Assembly (NCBI GenBank): GCA_028821035.1 | Contig: JAPPHP010000099.1 | Coordinates: 1-15,722, forward strand | DNA from: Gammaproteobacteria bacterium | Lineage (GTDB): Bacteria; Pseudomonadota; Gammaproteobacteria; Pseudomonadales; Azotimanducaceae | Reading direction: 5' to 3' | Length of the DNA: 15,722 bases | In this document: in pieces, positions 1 through 6,012 of the stretch | Numbering within the stretch: position 1 is the first letter of the stretch | Layout: the number at the start of each line of letters is the position of its first letter | Translations under genes and position numbers: made by a program | Notes under the pieces: model-generated | Database searches by the model: none | Seen by the model: the letters and a program-made list of their open reading frames with translations, nothing else | What the model was told of the DNA's origin: nothing

Positions 1-23
1 CCGCCCGCTTCAAAAGCGGGCGG
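1..23. terminator. Perfect GC-rich stem-loop at window edge
   Basis: Bases 1-10 and 14-23 form a perfect 10-bp inverted repeat with a 3-base CAA loop. The plus-strand side has no T-run. On the minus strand the following bases lie outside the window, so a T-run there cannot be judged. It lies about 400 bases downstream of the leftward integrase, so it could end that transcript or a neighbouring gene outside the window. Confidence 0.4.
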
Positions 24-425
24 CGCGCACCAGGCGTCGTCGGCCACTCCCGAAACGGCCGAACTCGCTCCCGTTCACCGCGCCGGCACCCCGCGGGGTC
101 GGTCCACGGCGGCATCGGGCAGACCGCCGCCGGTCAGCTTACGCCCGACAACCCATCAAACACAGCTTGGGCCACATCCCCAACCCAAACGGTCACACGC
201 CTCAGATCGCGCCTCCGTTCAGGCTCATTTCTGTATGGGATTATGCTGTGATTCCTTCCCCGCCAGGTGCTCGGGCGCGTTCGCACTTACGCAGGTCACT
301 ACGCCTGCAGAGGCATTCCGCGCGAACGTCGGCACCACTCGCACCGCGCTTCTCCGGCGTCGCGGTTGACGCCAGGGCAGCGTCCGCTGAGAAGCATCGC
401 CACAGCACCGCGGCCGTGATACTTG
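24..425. other. No recognisable gene
   Basis: This 400-base stretch lies downstream of the integrase stop. Both strands carry only short overlapping frames rich in Arg, Ala, Ser and Pro, as expected for chance ORFs in GC-rich DNA. A minus-strand frame ending near 139 reads for about 49 codons, but it has no clear start signal and resembles no family I know. I see no tRNA 3' end or other obvious attachment site. Confidence 0.5.
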
Positions 426-1592
426 TCAAGGTGCGACGTAGTTCCCCCATCGCTGCATGACCGGACGGCGGCGTTCCAGCAAGTCGCTACGGGCGTAAGC
501 CCGCTCGTTCGAGTCGCCGACGACGTGCGCGAGGCACAGCTCGGCGACTTCGCGCTCAATGCCGGTCTCACCGGCCCAGTCGCGGAAGCTAGAGCGGAAG
601 CCGTGGGGCGTCGCGCCGTCGCAGATCCGCGAGACGAGGCGGCGGATCGCGTTGTCCGGCAGCATCTGGCCGCGCCTGCCCTGCGCCGGGAACACAAGGC
701 CCGTGGGGCCGCCGAAGCTGCGCGCCGCCTCGACAACGTCGAGCGCCTGGTGCGACAGCGGTACACGATGCGCCTTGCCAGTCTTCATCTTGTCCGCCGG
801 ACGGTTCCAGGTCCCGGTGTCGAGATCCACGTCGCGCCACTCCATCCTGCGCACCTCCATGCCACGCGCAGCCGTCAGTACCATGAAGCGGAACGCATGG
901 CGGGTGACGGGAACCGTGCGCTTCGCGGTCTCGACGGCTTGCAGCGCGCCGCGTACCTCGCGATGGGGAAGCGCCGCCATTCGGGTGCGCTCGACCTTCG
1001 CGACGCGTAGTGCCCTGACTACTGCATCCACTGGGTCCGGTGCGTCATAGTGTCCCTCGATGCGCGCCCACTCGAGCGTCGCCCTGATGCGCCCGCCAGT
1101 TCGTCGGACCGTGTCGGCCTTGCCGGCGGCCGCTATCGGCGCGAGGGCGCGCTTGACGTGCCGCGGCTCGATACGGTCCACCGGGACGGTGCCTATCTTG
1201 GGGAGCACGTAGCGCTCCATGGTGCTGACCCACTTCTCGGCGAAGCGGCTGCTCTCCTTCCATTGAGGGAGGAGCTCGGCGTATGCGGCGCGCTGTGCCT
1301 CGGTAAAGCTCGGCGTCCGTGTGCGACGCGGATCGACGCCGTCGCGCACCATGCGGCGATTCTCGAGCGCGGTCTTGCGCGCCTGCGCCAGACTCACATA
1401 ATCGGCGCTGTCCCTGTGGGCGGAGCCTAGGCCCAGGTCGACCCGCTCGCCGAACAGGCGCAGGCGCTGCACCCACGAGCGCGCGCCGGACTGCTTCACG
1501 TAGAGCATCAGTCCGTTGCCGTCGGTGTAACGGCCCGGCCCGGCGGCGCGGACGGTGGCGGCGGAGAGTTGGTTTCTGACGATGCGGGGCAT
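426..1592 (-). CDS. Tyrosine recombinase / P4-type integrase
   Basis: This 388-aa site-specific recombinase would cut and rejoin DNA at attachment sites to integrate or excise a mobile element. The N-terminus (MPRIVRNQLSAATVRAAGPG, then YTDGNGLMLYV) is the typical arm-binding domain of P4-like integrases. A core-binding domain lies at about residues 90-190. The catalytic domain keeps all the expected residues: Arg in TAARGMEV, Lys in KMKTGKAHRVPL, His and Arg in PHGFRSSFRDW, His in CLAHVVG and Tyr in ERAYARSD. The ATG at 1592 is chosen because it matches the family start; a TTG at 1640 would add 16 atypical residues. The length is normal and there is no frameshift, so the enzyme looks intact. 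It reads leftward, away from the other accessory genes, so the element it mobilises may lie partly left of the window. Confidence 0.93.
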   Translation of the reverse strand: MPRIVRNQLSAATVRAAGPGRYTDGNGLMLYVKQSGARSWVQRLRLFGERVDLGLGSAHRDSADYVSLAQARKTALENRRMVRDGVDPRRTRTPSFTEAQRAAYAELLPQWKESSRFAEKWVSTMERYVLPKIGTVPVDRIEPRHVKRALAPIAAAGKADTVRRTGGRIRATLEWARIEGHYDAPDPVDAVVRALRVAKVERTRMAALPHREVRGALQAVETAKRTVPVTRHAFRFMVLTAARGMEVRRMEWRDVDLDTGTWNRPADKMKTGKAHRVPLSHQALDVVEAARSFGGPTGLVFPAQGRRGQMLPDNAIRRLVSRICDGATPHGFRSSFRDWAGETGIEREVAELCLAHVVGDSNERAYARSDLLERRRPVMQRWGNYVAP

Positions 1593-1684
1593 GGTGTGTC
1601 CGTCTGTACCGGCGCATTTGCGCGCACATCTTAGAGGCAAGCACTCTAGCGCAAGACGGGACGGAAACCAAGGTTCCCACCAAA

Positions 1685-1704
1685 ATGGTAAGACTGCATA
1701 CCAT
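1685..1704. repeat. Inverted repeat upstream of integrase
   Basis: ATGGTA (1685-1690) and TACCAT (1699-1704) are perfect complements around an 8-base spacer, about 95 bases upstream of the integrase start. Such repeats can bind recombination-directionality factors or repressors. No protein can be assigned from sequence alone. Confidence 0.35.
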
Positions 1705-1908
1705 CCAATGAAGACCCCTGATCGTCTGAGAGCGTGGGCCGATGTAGCATAATGATAGGTAATATCAGATGCTTGTGTGCTGTTGACGCCTCTTGATCTG
1801 TTCTGGATGGGGCACTCTCGCAGAAGTGTACGGGTCCGGGCTTGTCCCGTCCCGTCTCGAATTCGCGCATGACCGGGTGCGGCTGTCTTGGCTATGGGGC
1901 GCTTGCGT

Positions 1909-1924
1909 CGTACATATCTGTACG
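1909..1924. promoter_or_regulatory. Palindrome before hicA', candidate HicB operator
   Basis: CGTACA-TATC-TGTACG is a perfect 6+4+6 inverted repeat that ends 6 bases before the hicA' ATG. HicB antitoxins are known to repress their own operons by binding palindromes near the promoter, and the HicB DNA-binding domain is retained in the following ORF. Assigning it as the operator is an inference from position and symmetry. A ribosome-binding-like GGACAGG overlaps its right side. Confidence 0.45.
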
Positions 1925-1930
1925 GACAGG

Positions 1931-2299
1931 ATGACGGGTGACGAGTTTGTGCGCCGGCTCAGGCGGCTTGGCCGCGAGCGCGGAGTTGCCGTGCGCTTCG
2001 AGAGCCGTCCTGGCAAGGGAAGTCATGGACGGGGGGAACGCCGGGCCATCCCTCGACCGTCTCCAGCCCATGGGCGGCCCTTGGTGGCGCTGCCCGCACT
2101 CGTCGCCGCCAAGATCGCGCTCTATGGCGCGATGCACGCGCAGGGAGTCAGCAATACGGCCCTGGCCGTCCGCCTTGGCCTTTCGGAGGGTGCCGTGCGG
2201 CGCCTGCTCGACCTCGATCATCGTTCGCACATCGGCCAGGTCGAAGCGGCGCTCCACGAACTTGGGCAGTCCCTCACGATCGCGACGCGGGCGGCATAG
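1931..2299 (+). pseudogene. In-frame hicA'-'hicB deletion fusion
   Basis: HicA is an mRNA-cleaving toxin and HicB its antitoxin and repressor. Residues 1-33 of this 122-aa ORF (MTGDEFVRRLRRLGRERGVA, then the PGKGSHG motif with the toxin's His) match the start of a HicA toxin. From residue 37 (RRAIPRPSPAHGRP, then the KIALYGAM and LAVRLGLSEGAVRRLLDLDH helices) it matches the end of a HicB antitoxin, including its helix-turn-helix. The second half of HicA and the RNase-H-like N-terminal half of HicB are missing, so a deletion with a junction near 2027-2040 best explains it. The frame stays open across the join. It is probably an inactive relic, but the product could still bind DNA. The ATG at 1931 is chosen because it is where HicA homology begins; an ATG at 1793 adds no family-like sequence. 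Confidence 0.75.
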
Positions 2300-2351
2300 C
2301 CCTGGCGTGCGCGACCGGACATGGGAGGGACCGCGAACGGTCCCGAGGAGG

Positions 2352-3335
2352 TCACCCGTCGCGAAGGAAACAACGCAGACCGGCGCCGCCGAGCCAGTCG
2401 GTGACCCGCTCCCGGTCCGCTTCGGACAGCGCGTGTGCGATCTTGTCCAGGATCATCCGCCGTGACTGCTCGGGATAGGGCCGCGACAGGTAGCTGACGT
2501 CCTCGCCGTAGACGTCCGCGCGGCACGCCTTCGCGCCCGCCTGCTGCGCGTCACGATTCGCCAGCACGTAGGGCTGGTACGTCGTGCGCATCTCGTCGAG
2601 CACGAAGCGCGCGAAGTCCGTGGACGCGGGGAAGGGCGCGAGGTTCCCGCTCCCGTCCCAGTCGTCCCCGGCGCCTTCGGAGAACGCGACGACCTGGGGA
2701 TAACCCGCGGTCACCTTCTTCGGGTCCGGGTCCATGTACGTATGTGCGCGCAGACCACCGAGCACGATGCAGTCGACGGCGCATGGCCGGTCGCCAAGCA
2801 GGTAGCGGGTCTTGCCGAGCTGGGCCTCGGCGGCCTCGAGGATCCGCACGTACTCGTCTTCCGCCGCCTGGCGCTGCGTCTCGGACTCGGTGCCCGTCGC
2901 GCGGCACGCCCGCGGCCCCCAGCCGCGCACGCGTTCCGCCACCTCCGCCATGCCGTCCGCCATGCGCGTCGACGCGAACAGCGCGCTGTCCGGGTAGTGC
3001 CAGCGGTAATGGACCATCGTGCGGGCGATCCACTCGTCGAAGTACTCCTCGACGACCTGCACGAGTACGCCGATGGGCCCTTCGGGAAACATGCGCCGGT
3101 GCGGGAAACGGGCGTCCAGGAGGTGCATCAGCGGCGTCGTGTCGCCGATCATCCAGTTCTCGGGCGTCTGCAGCACCGGCACCTGGTGCGTCCCCGAGCG
3201 GTGCTCGATGTCCGCCGGGTCGTGCCGGTTCTTGCTGCGCATCTCGAAGTCCAGGCCATAGAAGATGCACGCCGCCTCCAGCTTGCGCGTGAAGTAGCTC
3301 AGTTCGCCGCCATAGATGATGTAGGGGTTGGTCAT
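2352..3335 (-). CDS. Glutathione S-transferase-like protein
   Basis: This 327-aa cytosolic protein has a GST-type thioredoxin fold at the N-terminus: YIIYGGELSYFTRKLEAACI, then THQVPVL with the family's cis-proline and GDTTPLMHLLD, matching the glutathione-binding Asp/Ser-Thr turn. A mostly helical C-terminal part includes KTRYLLGDRPCAVDCIVLGGL, resembling the conserved GST N-capping region. It is longer than the usual 200-230 aa, with extra sequence after about residue 210. Members conjugate glutathione to electrophiles or act in isomerisation or dehalogenation; the substrate cannot be told. The start is well supported: AGAGGAGG lies 7 bases before the ATG. The gene stands alone, convergent with the hicA'-'hicB relic. 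Its base composition is like the right-hand host block, so it may be an old resident rather than mobile cargo. Confidence 0.82.
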   Translation of the reverse strand: MTNPYIIYGGELSYFTRKLEAACIFYGLDFEMRSKNRHDPADIEHRSGTHQVPVLQTPENWMIGDTTPLMHLLDARFPHRRMFPEGPIGVLVQVVEEYFDEWIARTMVHYRWHYPDSALFASTRMADGMAEVAERVRGWGPRACRATGTESETQRQAAEDEYVRILEAAEAQLGKTRYLLGDRPCAVDCIVLGGLRAHTYMDPDPKKVTAGYPQVVAFSEGAGDDWDGSGNLAPFPASTDFARFVLDEMRTTYQPYVLANRDAQQAGAKACRADVYGEDVSYLSRPYPEQSRRMILDKIAHALSEADRERVTDWLGGAGLRCFLRDG

Positions 3336-3440
3336 GCGGGGCCTCCTCTGCGTGGCCGATCCCGGAGATCGGGCGGGATGTCGTGATGGAACGCGTGCCG
3401 GACGGTGCCATTCTGCCTCATGGGCGATCTGGACCTAGGG

Positions 3441-3478
3441 TGGACATCAACACATCACGGTGGCTATGCTGTGATGCA
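3441..3478 (+). promoter_or_regulatory. Sigma-70-like vapBC promoter
   Basis: TGGACA (3441-3446), a 17-base spacer and TATGCT (3464-3469) match 5/6 and 4/6 of the sigma-70 consensus at ideal spacing. A start 6-9 bases past the -10 box falls at 3475-3478, on or beside the vapB ATG at 3478. No Shine-Dalgarno sequence precedes that ATG. The transcript may therefore be leaderless. Confidence 0.5.
3453..3476. promoter_or_regulatory. Inverted repeat spanning vapBC -10 box
   Basis: CATCAC (3453-3458) and GTGATG (3471-3476) are perfect complements 12 bases apart, flanking the TATGCT element. VapB-VapC complexes are known to repress their own promoter by binding such repeats, so this is a likely operator. 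The assignment rests on position only. Confidence 0.45.
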
Positions 3479-3726
3479 TGCGAACGACATTGACATTGGA
3501 TGCGGATGTCGCGGCAACGGTGCAACGCATGCAGCGTACACGCGAATGCAGCCTGAAGGCGATTGTTAACGAGGCACTCCGACGCGGCTTGCAGGAGATG
3601 GAAGGACCCAGGCAACGTTCAGGTGTCTATCGCACCCCGTCCGTGGATCTGGGCCGGTGCCTGGTCGGTAGCCTGGACGATGTCTCGGAAGCGCTGGCCC
3701 TGGCCGAGGGTGACGCGTTTCGATGA
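3478..3726 (+). CDS. vapB: VapB-type antitoxin, ribbon-helix-helix
   Basis: This 82-aa protein has the ribbon-helix-helix start MRTTLTLDADVAATVQRMQR followed by SLKAIVNEALRRGLQ, typical of VapB antitoxins. The beta-ribbon dimerises and binds the operator. The C-terminal segment (YRTPSVDLGRCLVGSLDDVS, then EALALAEGD) is the usual toxin-wrapping tail. Its stop overlaps the vapC start at ATGA (3723-3726), so the two genes are translationally coupled. It would neutralise VapC and repress the operon. The start at 3478 matches the family N-terminus exactly, although there is no ribosome-binding site. It looks complete and functional. Confidence 0.92.
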   Translation: MRTTLTLDADVAATVQRMQRTRECSLKAIVNEALRRGLQEMEGPRQRSGVYRTPSVDLGRCLVGSLDDVSEALALAEGDAFR

Positions 3727-4151
3727 TCCTGGTGGACACGAACCTGCTCGTGTACGCGCACGTGGGATCCATGCCGCAGCACCAAAGGTCACGAGAGTGG
3801 CTGGATGCGCGCATGAACGGTACGGCTCGCGTCGCCTTGCCGTGGCCTAGTCTGCTGGGGTTCGTGAGGCTCGTGACCAATCCGCGCATCTTCGACCGTC
3901 CCTCCGCGATGTCTGCGGCCTGGAGGCAGGTGGAGTCCTGGCTTGCCCAGGACACGGCTTGGATTCCGTTACCCACGGATCGGCACAGGGGAATCCTCGC
4001 GAGGCTCATTCCCGCCGCCGAAGGGCGGGCGAACCTGGTGCCGGATGCACACTTGGCGGCGTTAGCCATCGAACACGGGTTGACCCTGTGCTCTGCCGAT
4101 GGGGACTTCGCCCGCTTTGAGGGCCTCGCCTGGGAGAATCCGCTGGCATAG
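3723..4151 (+). CDS. vapC: VapC-type PIN-domain ribonuclease toxin
   Basis: This 142-aa PIN-domain RNase would cleave RNA (characterised VapCs cut tRNA or rRNA) when not held by VapB. Motifs are MILVDTNLLVYAH with metal-binding Asp5, LPWPSLLGFVRLVTNPRIF in the middle, and LVPDAHLAALAIEHG (Asp108) followed by SADGDFARF (Asp126/Asp128). A Gly occupies the place where many PIN proteins have a Glu, but I recall this as common in the TNPRIF subgroup, so I do not count it as a lost catalytic site. Length and C-terminus (WENPLA) are normal. It overlaps vapB by 4 bases. Such pairs often act as stabilisers of mobile islands. The target RNA cannot be told. Confidence 0.93.
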   Translation: MILVDTNLLVYAHVGSMPQHQRSREWLDARMNGTARVALPWPSLLGFVRLVTNPRIFDRPSAMSAAWRQVESWLAQDTAWIPLPTDRHRGILARLIPAAEGRANLVPDAHLAALAIEHGLTLCSADGDFARFEGLAWENPLA

Positions 4152-4192
4152 CCTTCGAGATCGACACGGCAGCCAGTACGTCGCTGTGTTGA

Positions 4193-4450
4193 AGGGCTGT
4201 CCCCCACCCACCGTGGCGTCCCCTGAGTTCCTGGTACTTCGCTCGGATTCGCGCAGTACGCCCGCTTCGACTGTTCCAGCGACGCCGCGAGGTCTTCGAT
4301 CCCGAGCCGCTCCAGGAACGAGTTGTCGTAGTACTCGGCGTACCCGTCGGACTTGATGGGCGATCGCCACTCGATCAGCTCTGTGCCGTGGCATCCGAAC
4401 GCCCTTTGGATTCTCTCGTTCGCGAAGGCTGAGGCTTCGTTTGCGGCCAT
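4193..4450 (-). pseudogene. Decayed N-terminal fragment of an unidentified protein
   Basis: From the ATG at 4450 about 85 codons read like genuine protein: ANERIQRAFGCHGTELIEWR, then SPIKSDGYAEYYDNSFLERL and GIEDLAASL. The family-like signal then fades, and the frame continues as the antisense of vapC, which is not meaningful. The fragment probably lost its 3' part by mutation or when vapBC arrived. I do not recognise a named family. The acidic and aromatic pattern (SDGYAEYYD, FLERLGIEDL) is unlike the Arg/Ala/Pro-rich noise of chance frames nearby. It lies in an otherwise geneless 366-base gap. Confidence 0.3.
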
Positions 4451-4517
4451 GCGAAGCCAATGTTCGCTACGACTCCGGTCCCCGGGTTTGGTGGCCGTGG
4501 TCGAGGCGGGCGAAGCG

Positions 4518-5489
4518 TCAGCCGTGATAGAACGGCCGCCCCGCGTCCCGCAGCCAGATGCGCACGAGGTGCCGGCGGCGTTCCGGTTCGTCCCAGTCCT
4601 CGAAGGCCGTGCGTCGATGTCCGATGCGCCGGTTGTTCAAGATCTGGATCTGCCCCCGCTCGAAGACGAAGGACTTGCCGAGGCCGTCGCGCTCGGGGAC
4701 CTCGATCAGCGCGTCGAGGGCGGCGCGCGTGTGCGGGTGCGGCGGTTCGTTGCGCAGGTGGTAGCCCGCGAGGACGAGATAGGGCGAGTAGTTGGCGAGG
4801 ACCCGCTCCCCATCGGATGCGAAGACGGGCTGGAACGAGACGCGCGCTTCCTCGGGCGCATGTTCCATCTGGCGGTCCCAGTACACGGACTCGTATAGAC
4901 GCGGCACCAGGTCGGGGTGCTCGTCGAGCAGGATGTTGTAGACGGTCTCGAGGCTGACGAGCCCGCTGACGCCCCCGGACTTCGCGGTCTGCAGGCAGAG
5001 GAGGGCGGCGCAGTCCGGGGCCAGGTTGAAGGCGTTGTCGGTGTGGTAGCCCTGGTGGCCGTTGGTCTTGGAGGAACGTACCCCTGTGCCCGGGCCGGAC
5101 TTCTTCCCGGTGTCCAGGACGTCGTAGAGCATGGTCCCGTCCCACTTCTGCGCGACGGGTCGCCCGACGAGCGACATGAGCAGCCAATAGAGGCCGGTGG
5201 CGGTCTGCTTCGACAGCCGCTCGACCGCCAGACGGTCGATGATCGCGAAACCGATGCCGTCGTAGACCTGGGTGCGGACGCGTTGCATCGTCGCCGCGCA
5301 GGCGGGCATCTCGAAGAAGTCCGGGGAGAGCGTCTCGATCGGCAACGGGTTGGCTTCGAGTTCCGCGGCCACGGCATCGAGTTCGGCGCGGCAGTCCGTG
5401 TCGAGCGCGACGAGGCCGTCGTCCTCGAGGAGCGTGTCGGCGGCCCAGGTCATGGGGCTCGAGAGTGGGGTGCGCAGGACGGTGGACAT
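4518..5489 (-). CDS. TauD/TfdA-family Fe(II)/2-oxoglutarate dioxygenase
   Basis: This 323-aa cytosolic oxygenase would use Fe(II), O2 and 2-oxoglutarate to hydroxylate or cleave a small organic substrate. The iron-binding triad is visible: His149 and Asp151 in GYHTDNAF and His291 in NNRRIGHRR. Arg310 in RRRHLVRIWLR fits the 2-oxoglutarate carboxylate contact. The phrase GQIQILNN before the last His is typical of TauD-like proteins. The ATG at 5489 is preferred over one at 5570, which would add 27 atypical Pro/Thr-rich residues; no strong ribosome-binding site marks either. The gene stands alone. The substrate is unknown, since the family also covers taurine, aromatic ethers and secondary-metabolite substrates. 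It is GC-rich like the host block. Confidence 0.87.
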   Translation of the reverse strand: MSTVLRTPLSSPMTWAADTLLEDDGLVALDTDCRAELDAVAAELEANPLPIETLSPDFFEMPACAATMQRVRTQVYDGIGFAIIDRLAVERLSKQTATGLYWLLMSLVGRPVAQKWDGTMLYDVLDTGKKSGPGTGVRSSKTNGHQGYHTDNAFNLAPDCAALLCLQTAKSGGVSGLVSLETVYNILLDEHPDLVPRLYESVYWDRQMEHAPEEARVSFQPVFASDGERVLANYSPYLVLAGYHLRNEPPHPHTRAALDALIEVPERDGLGKSFVFERGQIQILNNRRIGHRRTAFEDWDEPERRRHLVRIWLRDAGRPFYHG

Positions 5490-6012
5490 GGGTCTGTTCG
5501 GCGTGGGTCGCGTCGGTAACGTGCCCCGTATTGTGCCCCAGCCGCCGGAGGAGTGGACCGGTGCGATCATCGCGTGGGTGTCGGCTTAGGCGGGTGGTTC
5601 AGGCAGGCGGCCTGGTACGGATCGCATAGCGCAGGGCGCGGGGATGTCGGACGAAGGCGATTGGGCGCGGTTCCGACACATCGGGCATCTCAGCAACTGA
5701 CTGAAGAGCTCCACTCTGCCTCAGTCCTCACTTGGCCATTTTCAGGGAACACAGTCAGCTCGGCGAGTGTCCGCTTGGACGGGAAAATCGACCACCAGTA
5801 CCTCGTCCAGGGATTGCCCTTGCTCACCGAGTGCGAGGTGTCTCGCGACTCGGAGAGCAGCCGCTAGCTTCCGTCGTTTGGTTGCGCGCTCAAGGTGCCG
5901 CGTCTGCCGGTTCACGCGACCGACTCGCGCGGTAGTGTGCCCGGAACGGGCGTAGGAAGTGCGTAGCAGAGGCCGAAGGCTCGATTCGGGACCTTTGTTC
6001 CGATCGATGAGA
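5490..6012. other. Intergenic gap with little content
   Basis: About 520 bases lie between the dioxygenase start and the stop of the large STAND gene. No family-like frame appears on the plus strand. The minus strand holds one short candidate ORF (5742-5915), listed separately. I see no tRNA, repeat or strong terminator. The upstream part (5490-5600) probably holds the dioxygenase promoter, though no clear -35/-10 pair was found. Confidence 0.5.
5742..5915 (-). CDS. Possible small basic ORF, unknown
   Basis: A GTG at 5915 opens a 57-aa frame whose product starts MNRQTRHLERATKRRKLAAA and continues RVARHLALGEQGQSLDEVLV. The first half is basic and helix-like, the second more acidic. It starts 98 bases downstream of the STAND gene stop on the same strand. 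There is no convincing ribosome-binding site and I recognise no family. It could be a real small protein, the tail of a decayed gene, or chance. Confidence 0.2.
   Translation of the reverse strand: MNRQTRHLERATKRRKLAAALRVARHLALGEQGQSLDEVLVVDFPVQADTRRADCVP

Larger units (their letters stand above)
1593..1930. other. Integrase/hicA' intergenic region
   Basis: This 338-base divergent region is more AT-rich than its surroundings, notably at 1740-1770. It holds two perfect inverted repeats, at 1685-1704 and 1909-1924. Frames crossing it, including an upstream extension of the hicA' frame back to 1793, show no protein-like content. It probably carries the integrase promoter and the former hicAB promoter. 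Confidence 0.5.

Noticed and set aside
1..23. CRISPR-like or tRNA-derived repeat
   Set aside because: It occurs once, has no spacing partner and lacks tRNA arms; a simple stem-loop explains it.
139..295. Minus-strand 49-codon frame ending VWVGDVAQAVFDGLSGVS
   Set aside because: It is short, lacks a ribosome-binding site and matches no family; likely chance.
423..1579. Plus-strand open frames opposite the integrase
   Set aside because: They are antisense to a gene with all catalytic motifs intact and show only Arg/Ala-rich, non-family sequence.
1600..1760. tRNA 3' end as integrase attachment site
   Set aside because: The segment GGTTCCCACCA near 1672 looks superficially like a T-arm, but no stem pairing or remaining tRNA structure is present.
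1793..1930. Upstream extension of the hicA' frame to an earlier ATG
   Set aside because: The added 46 residues resemble no HicA sequence and would be translated across the palindrome at 1909-1924.
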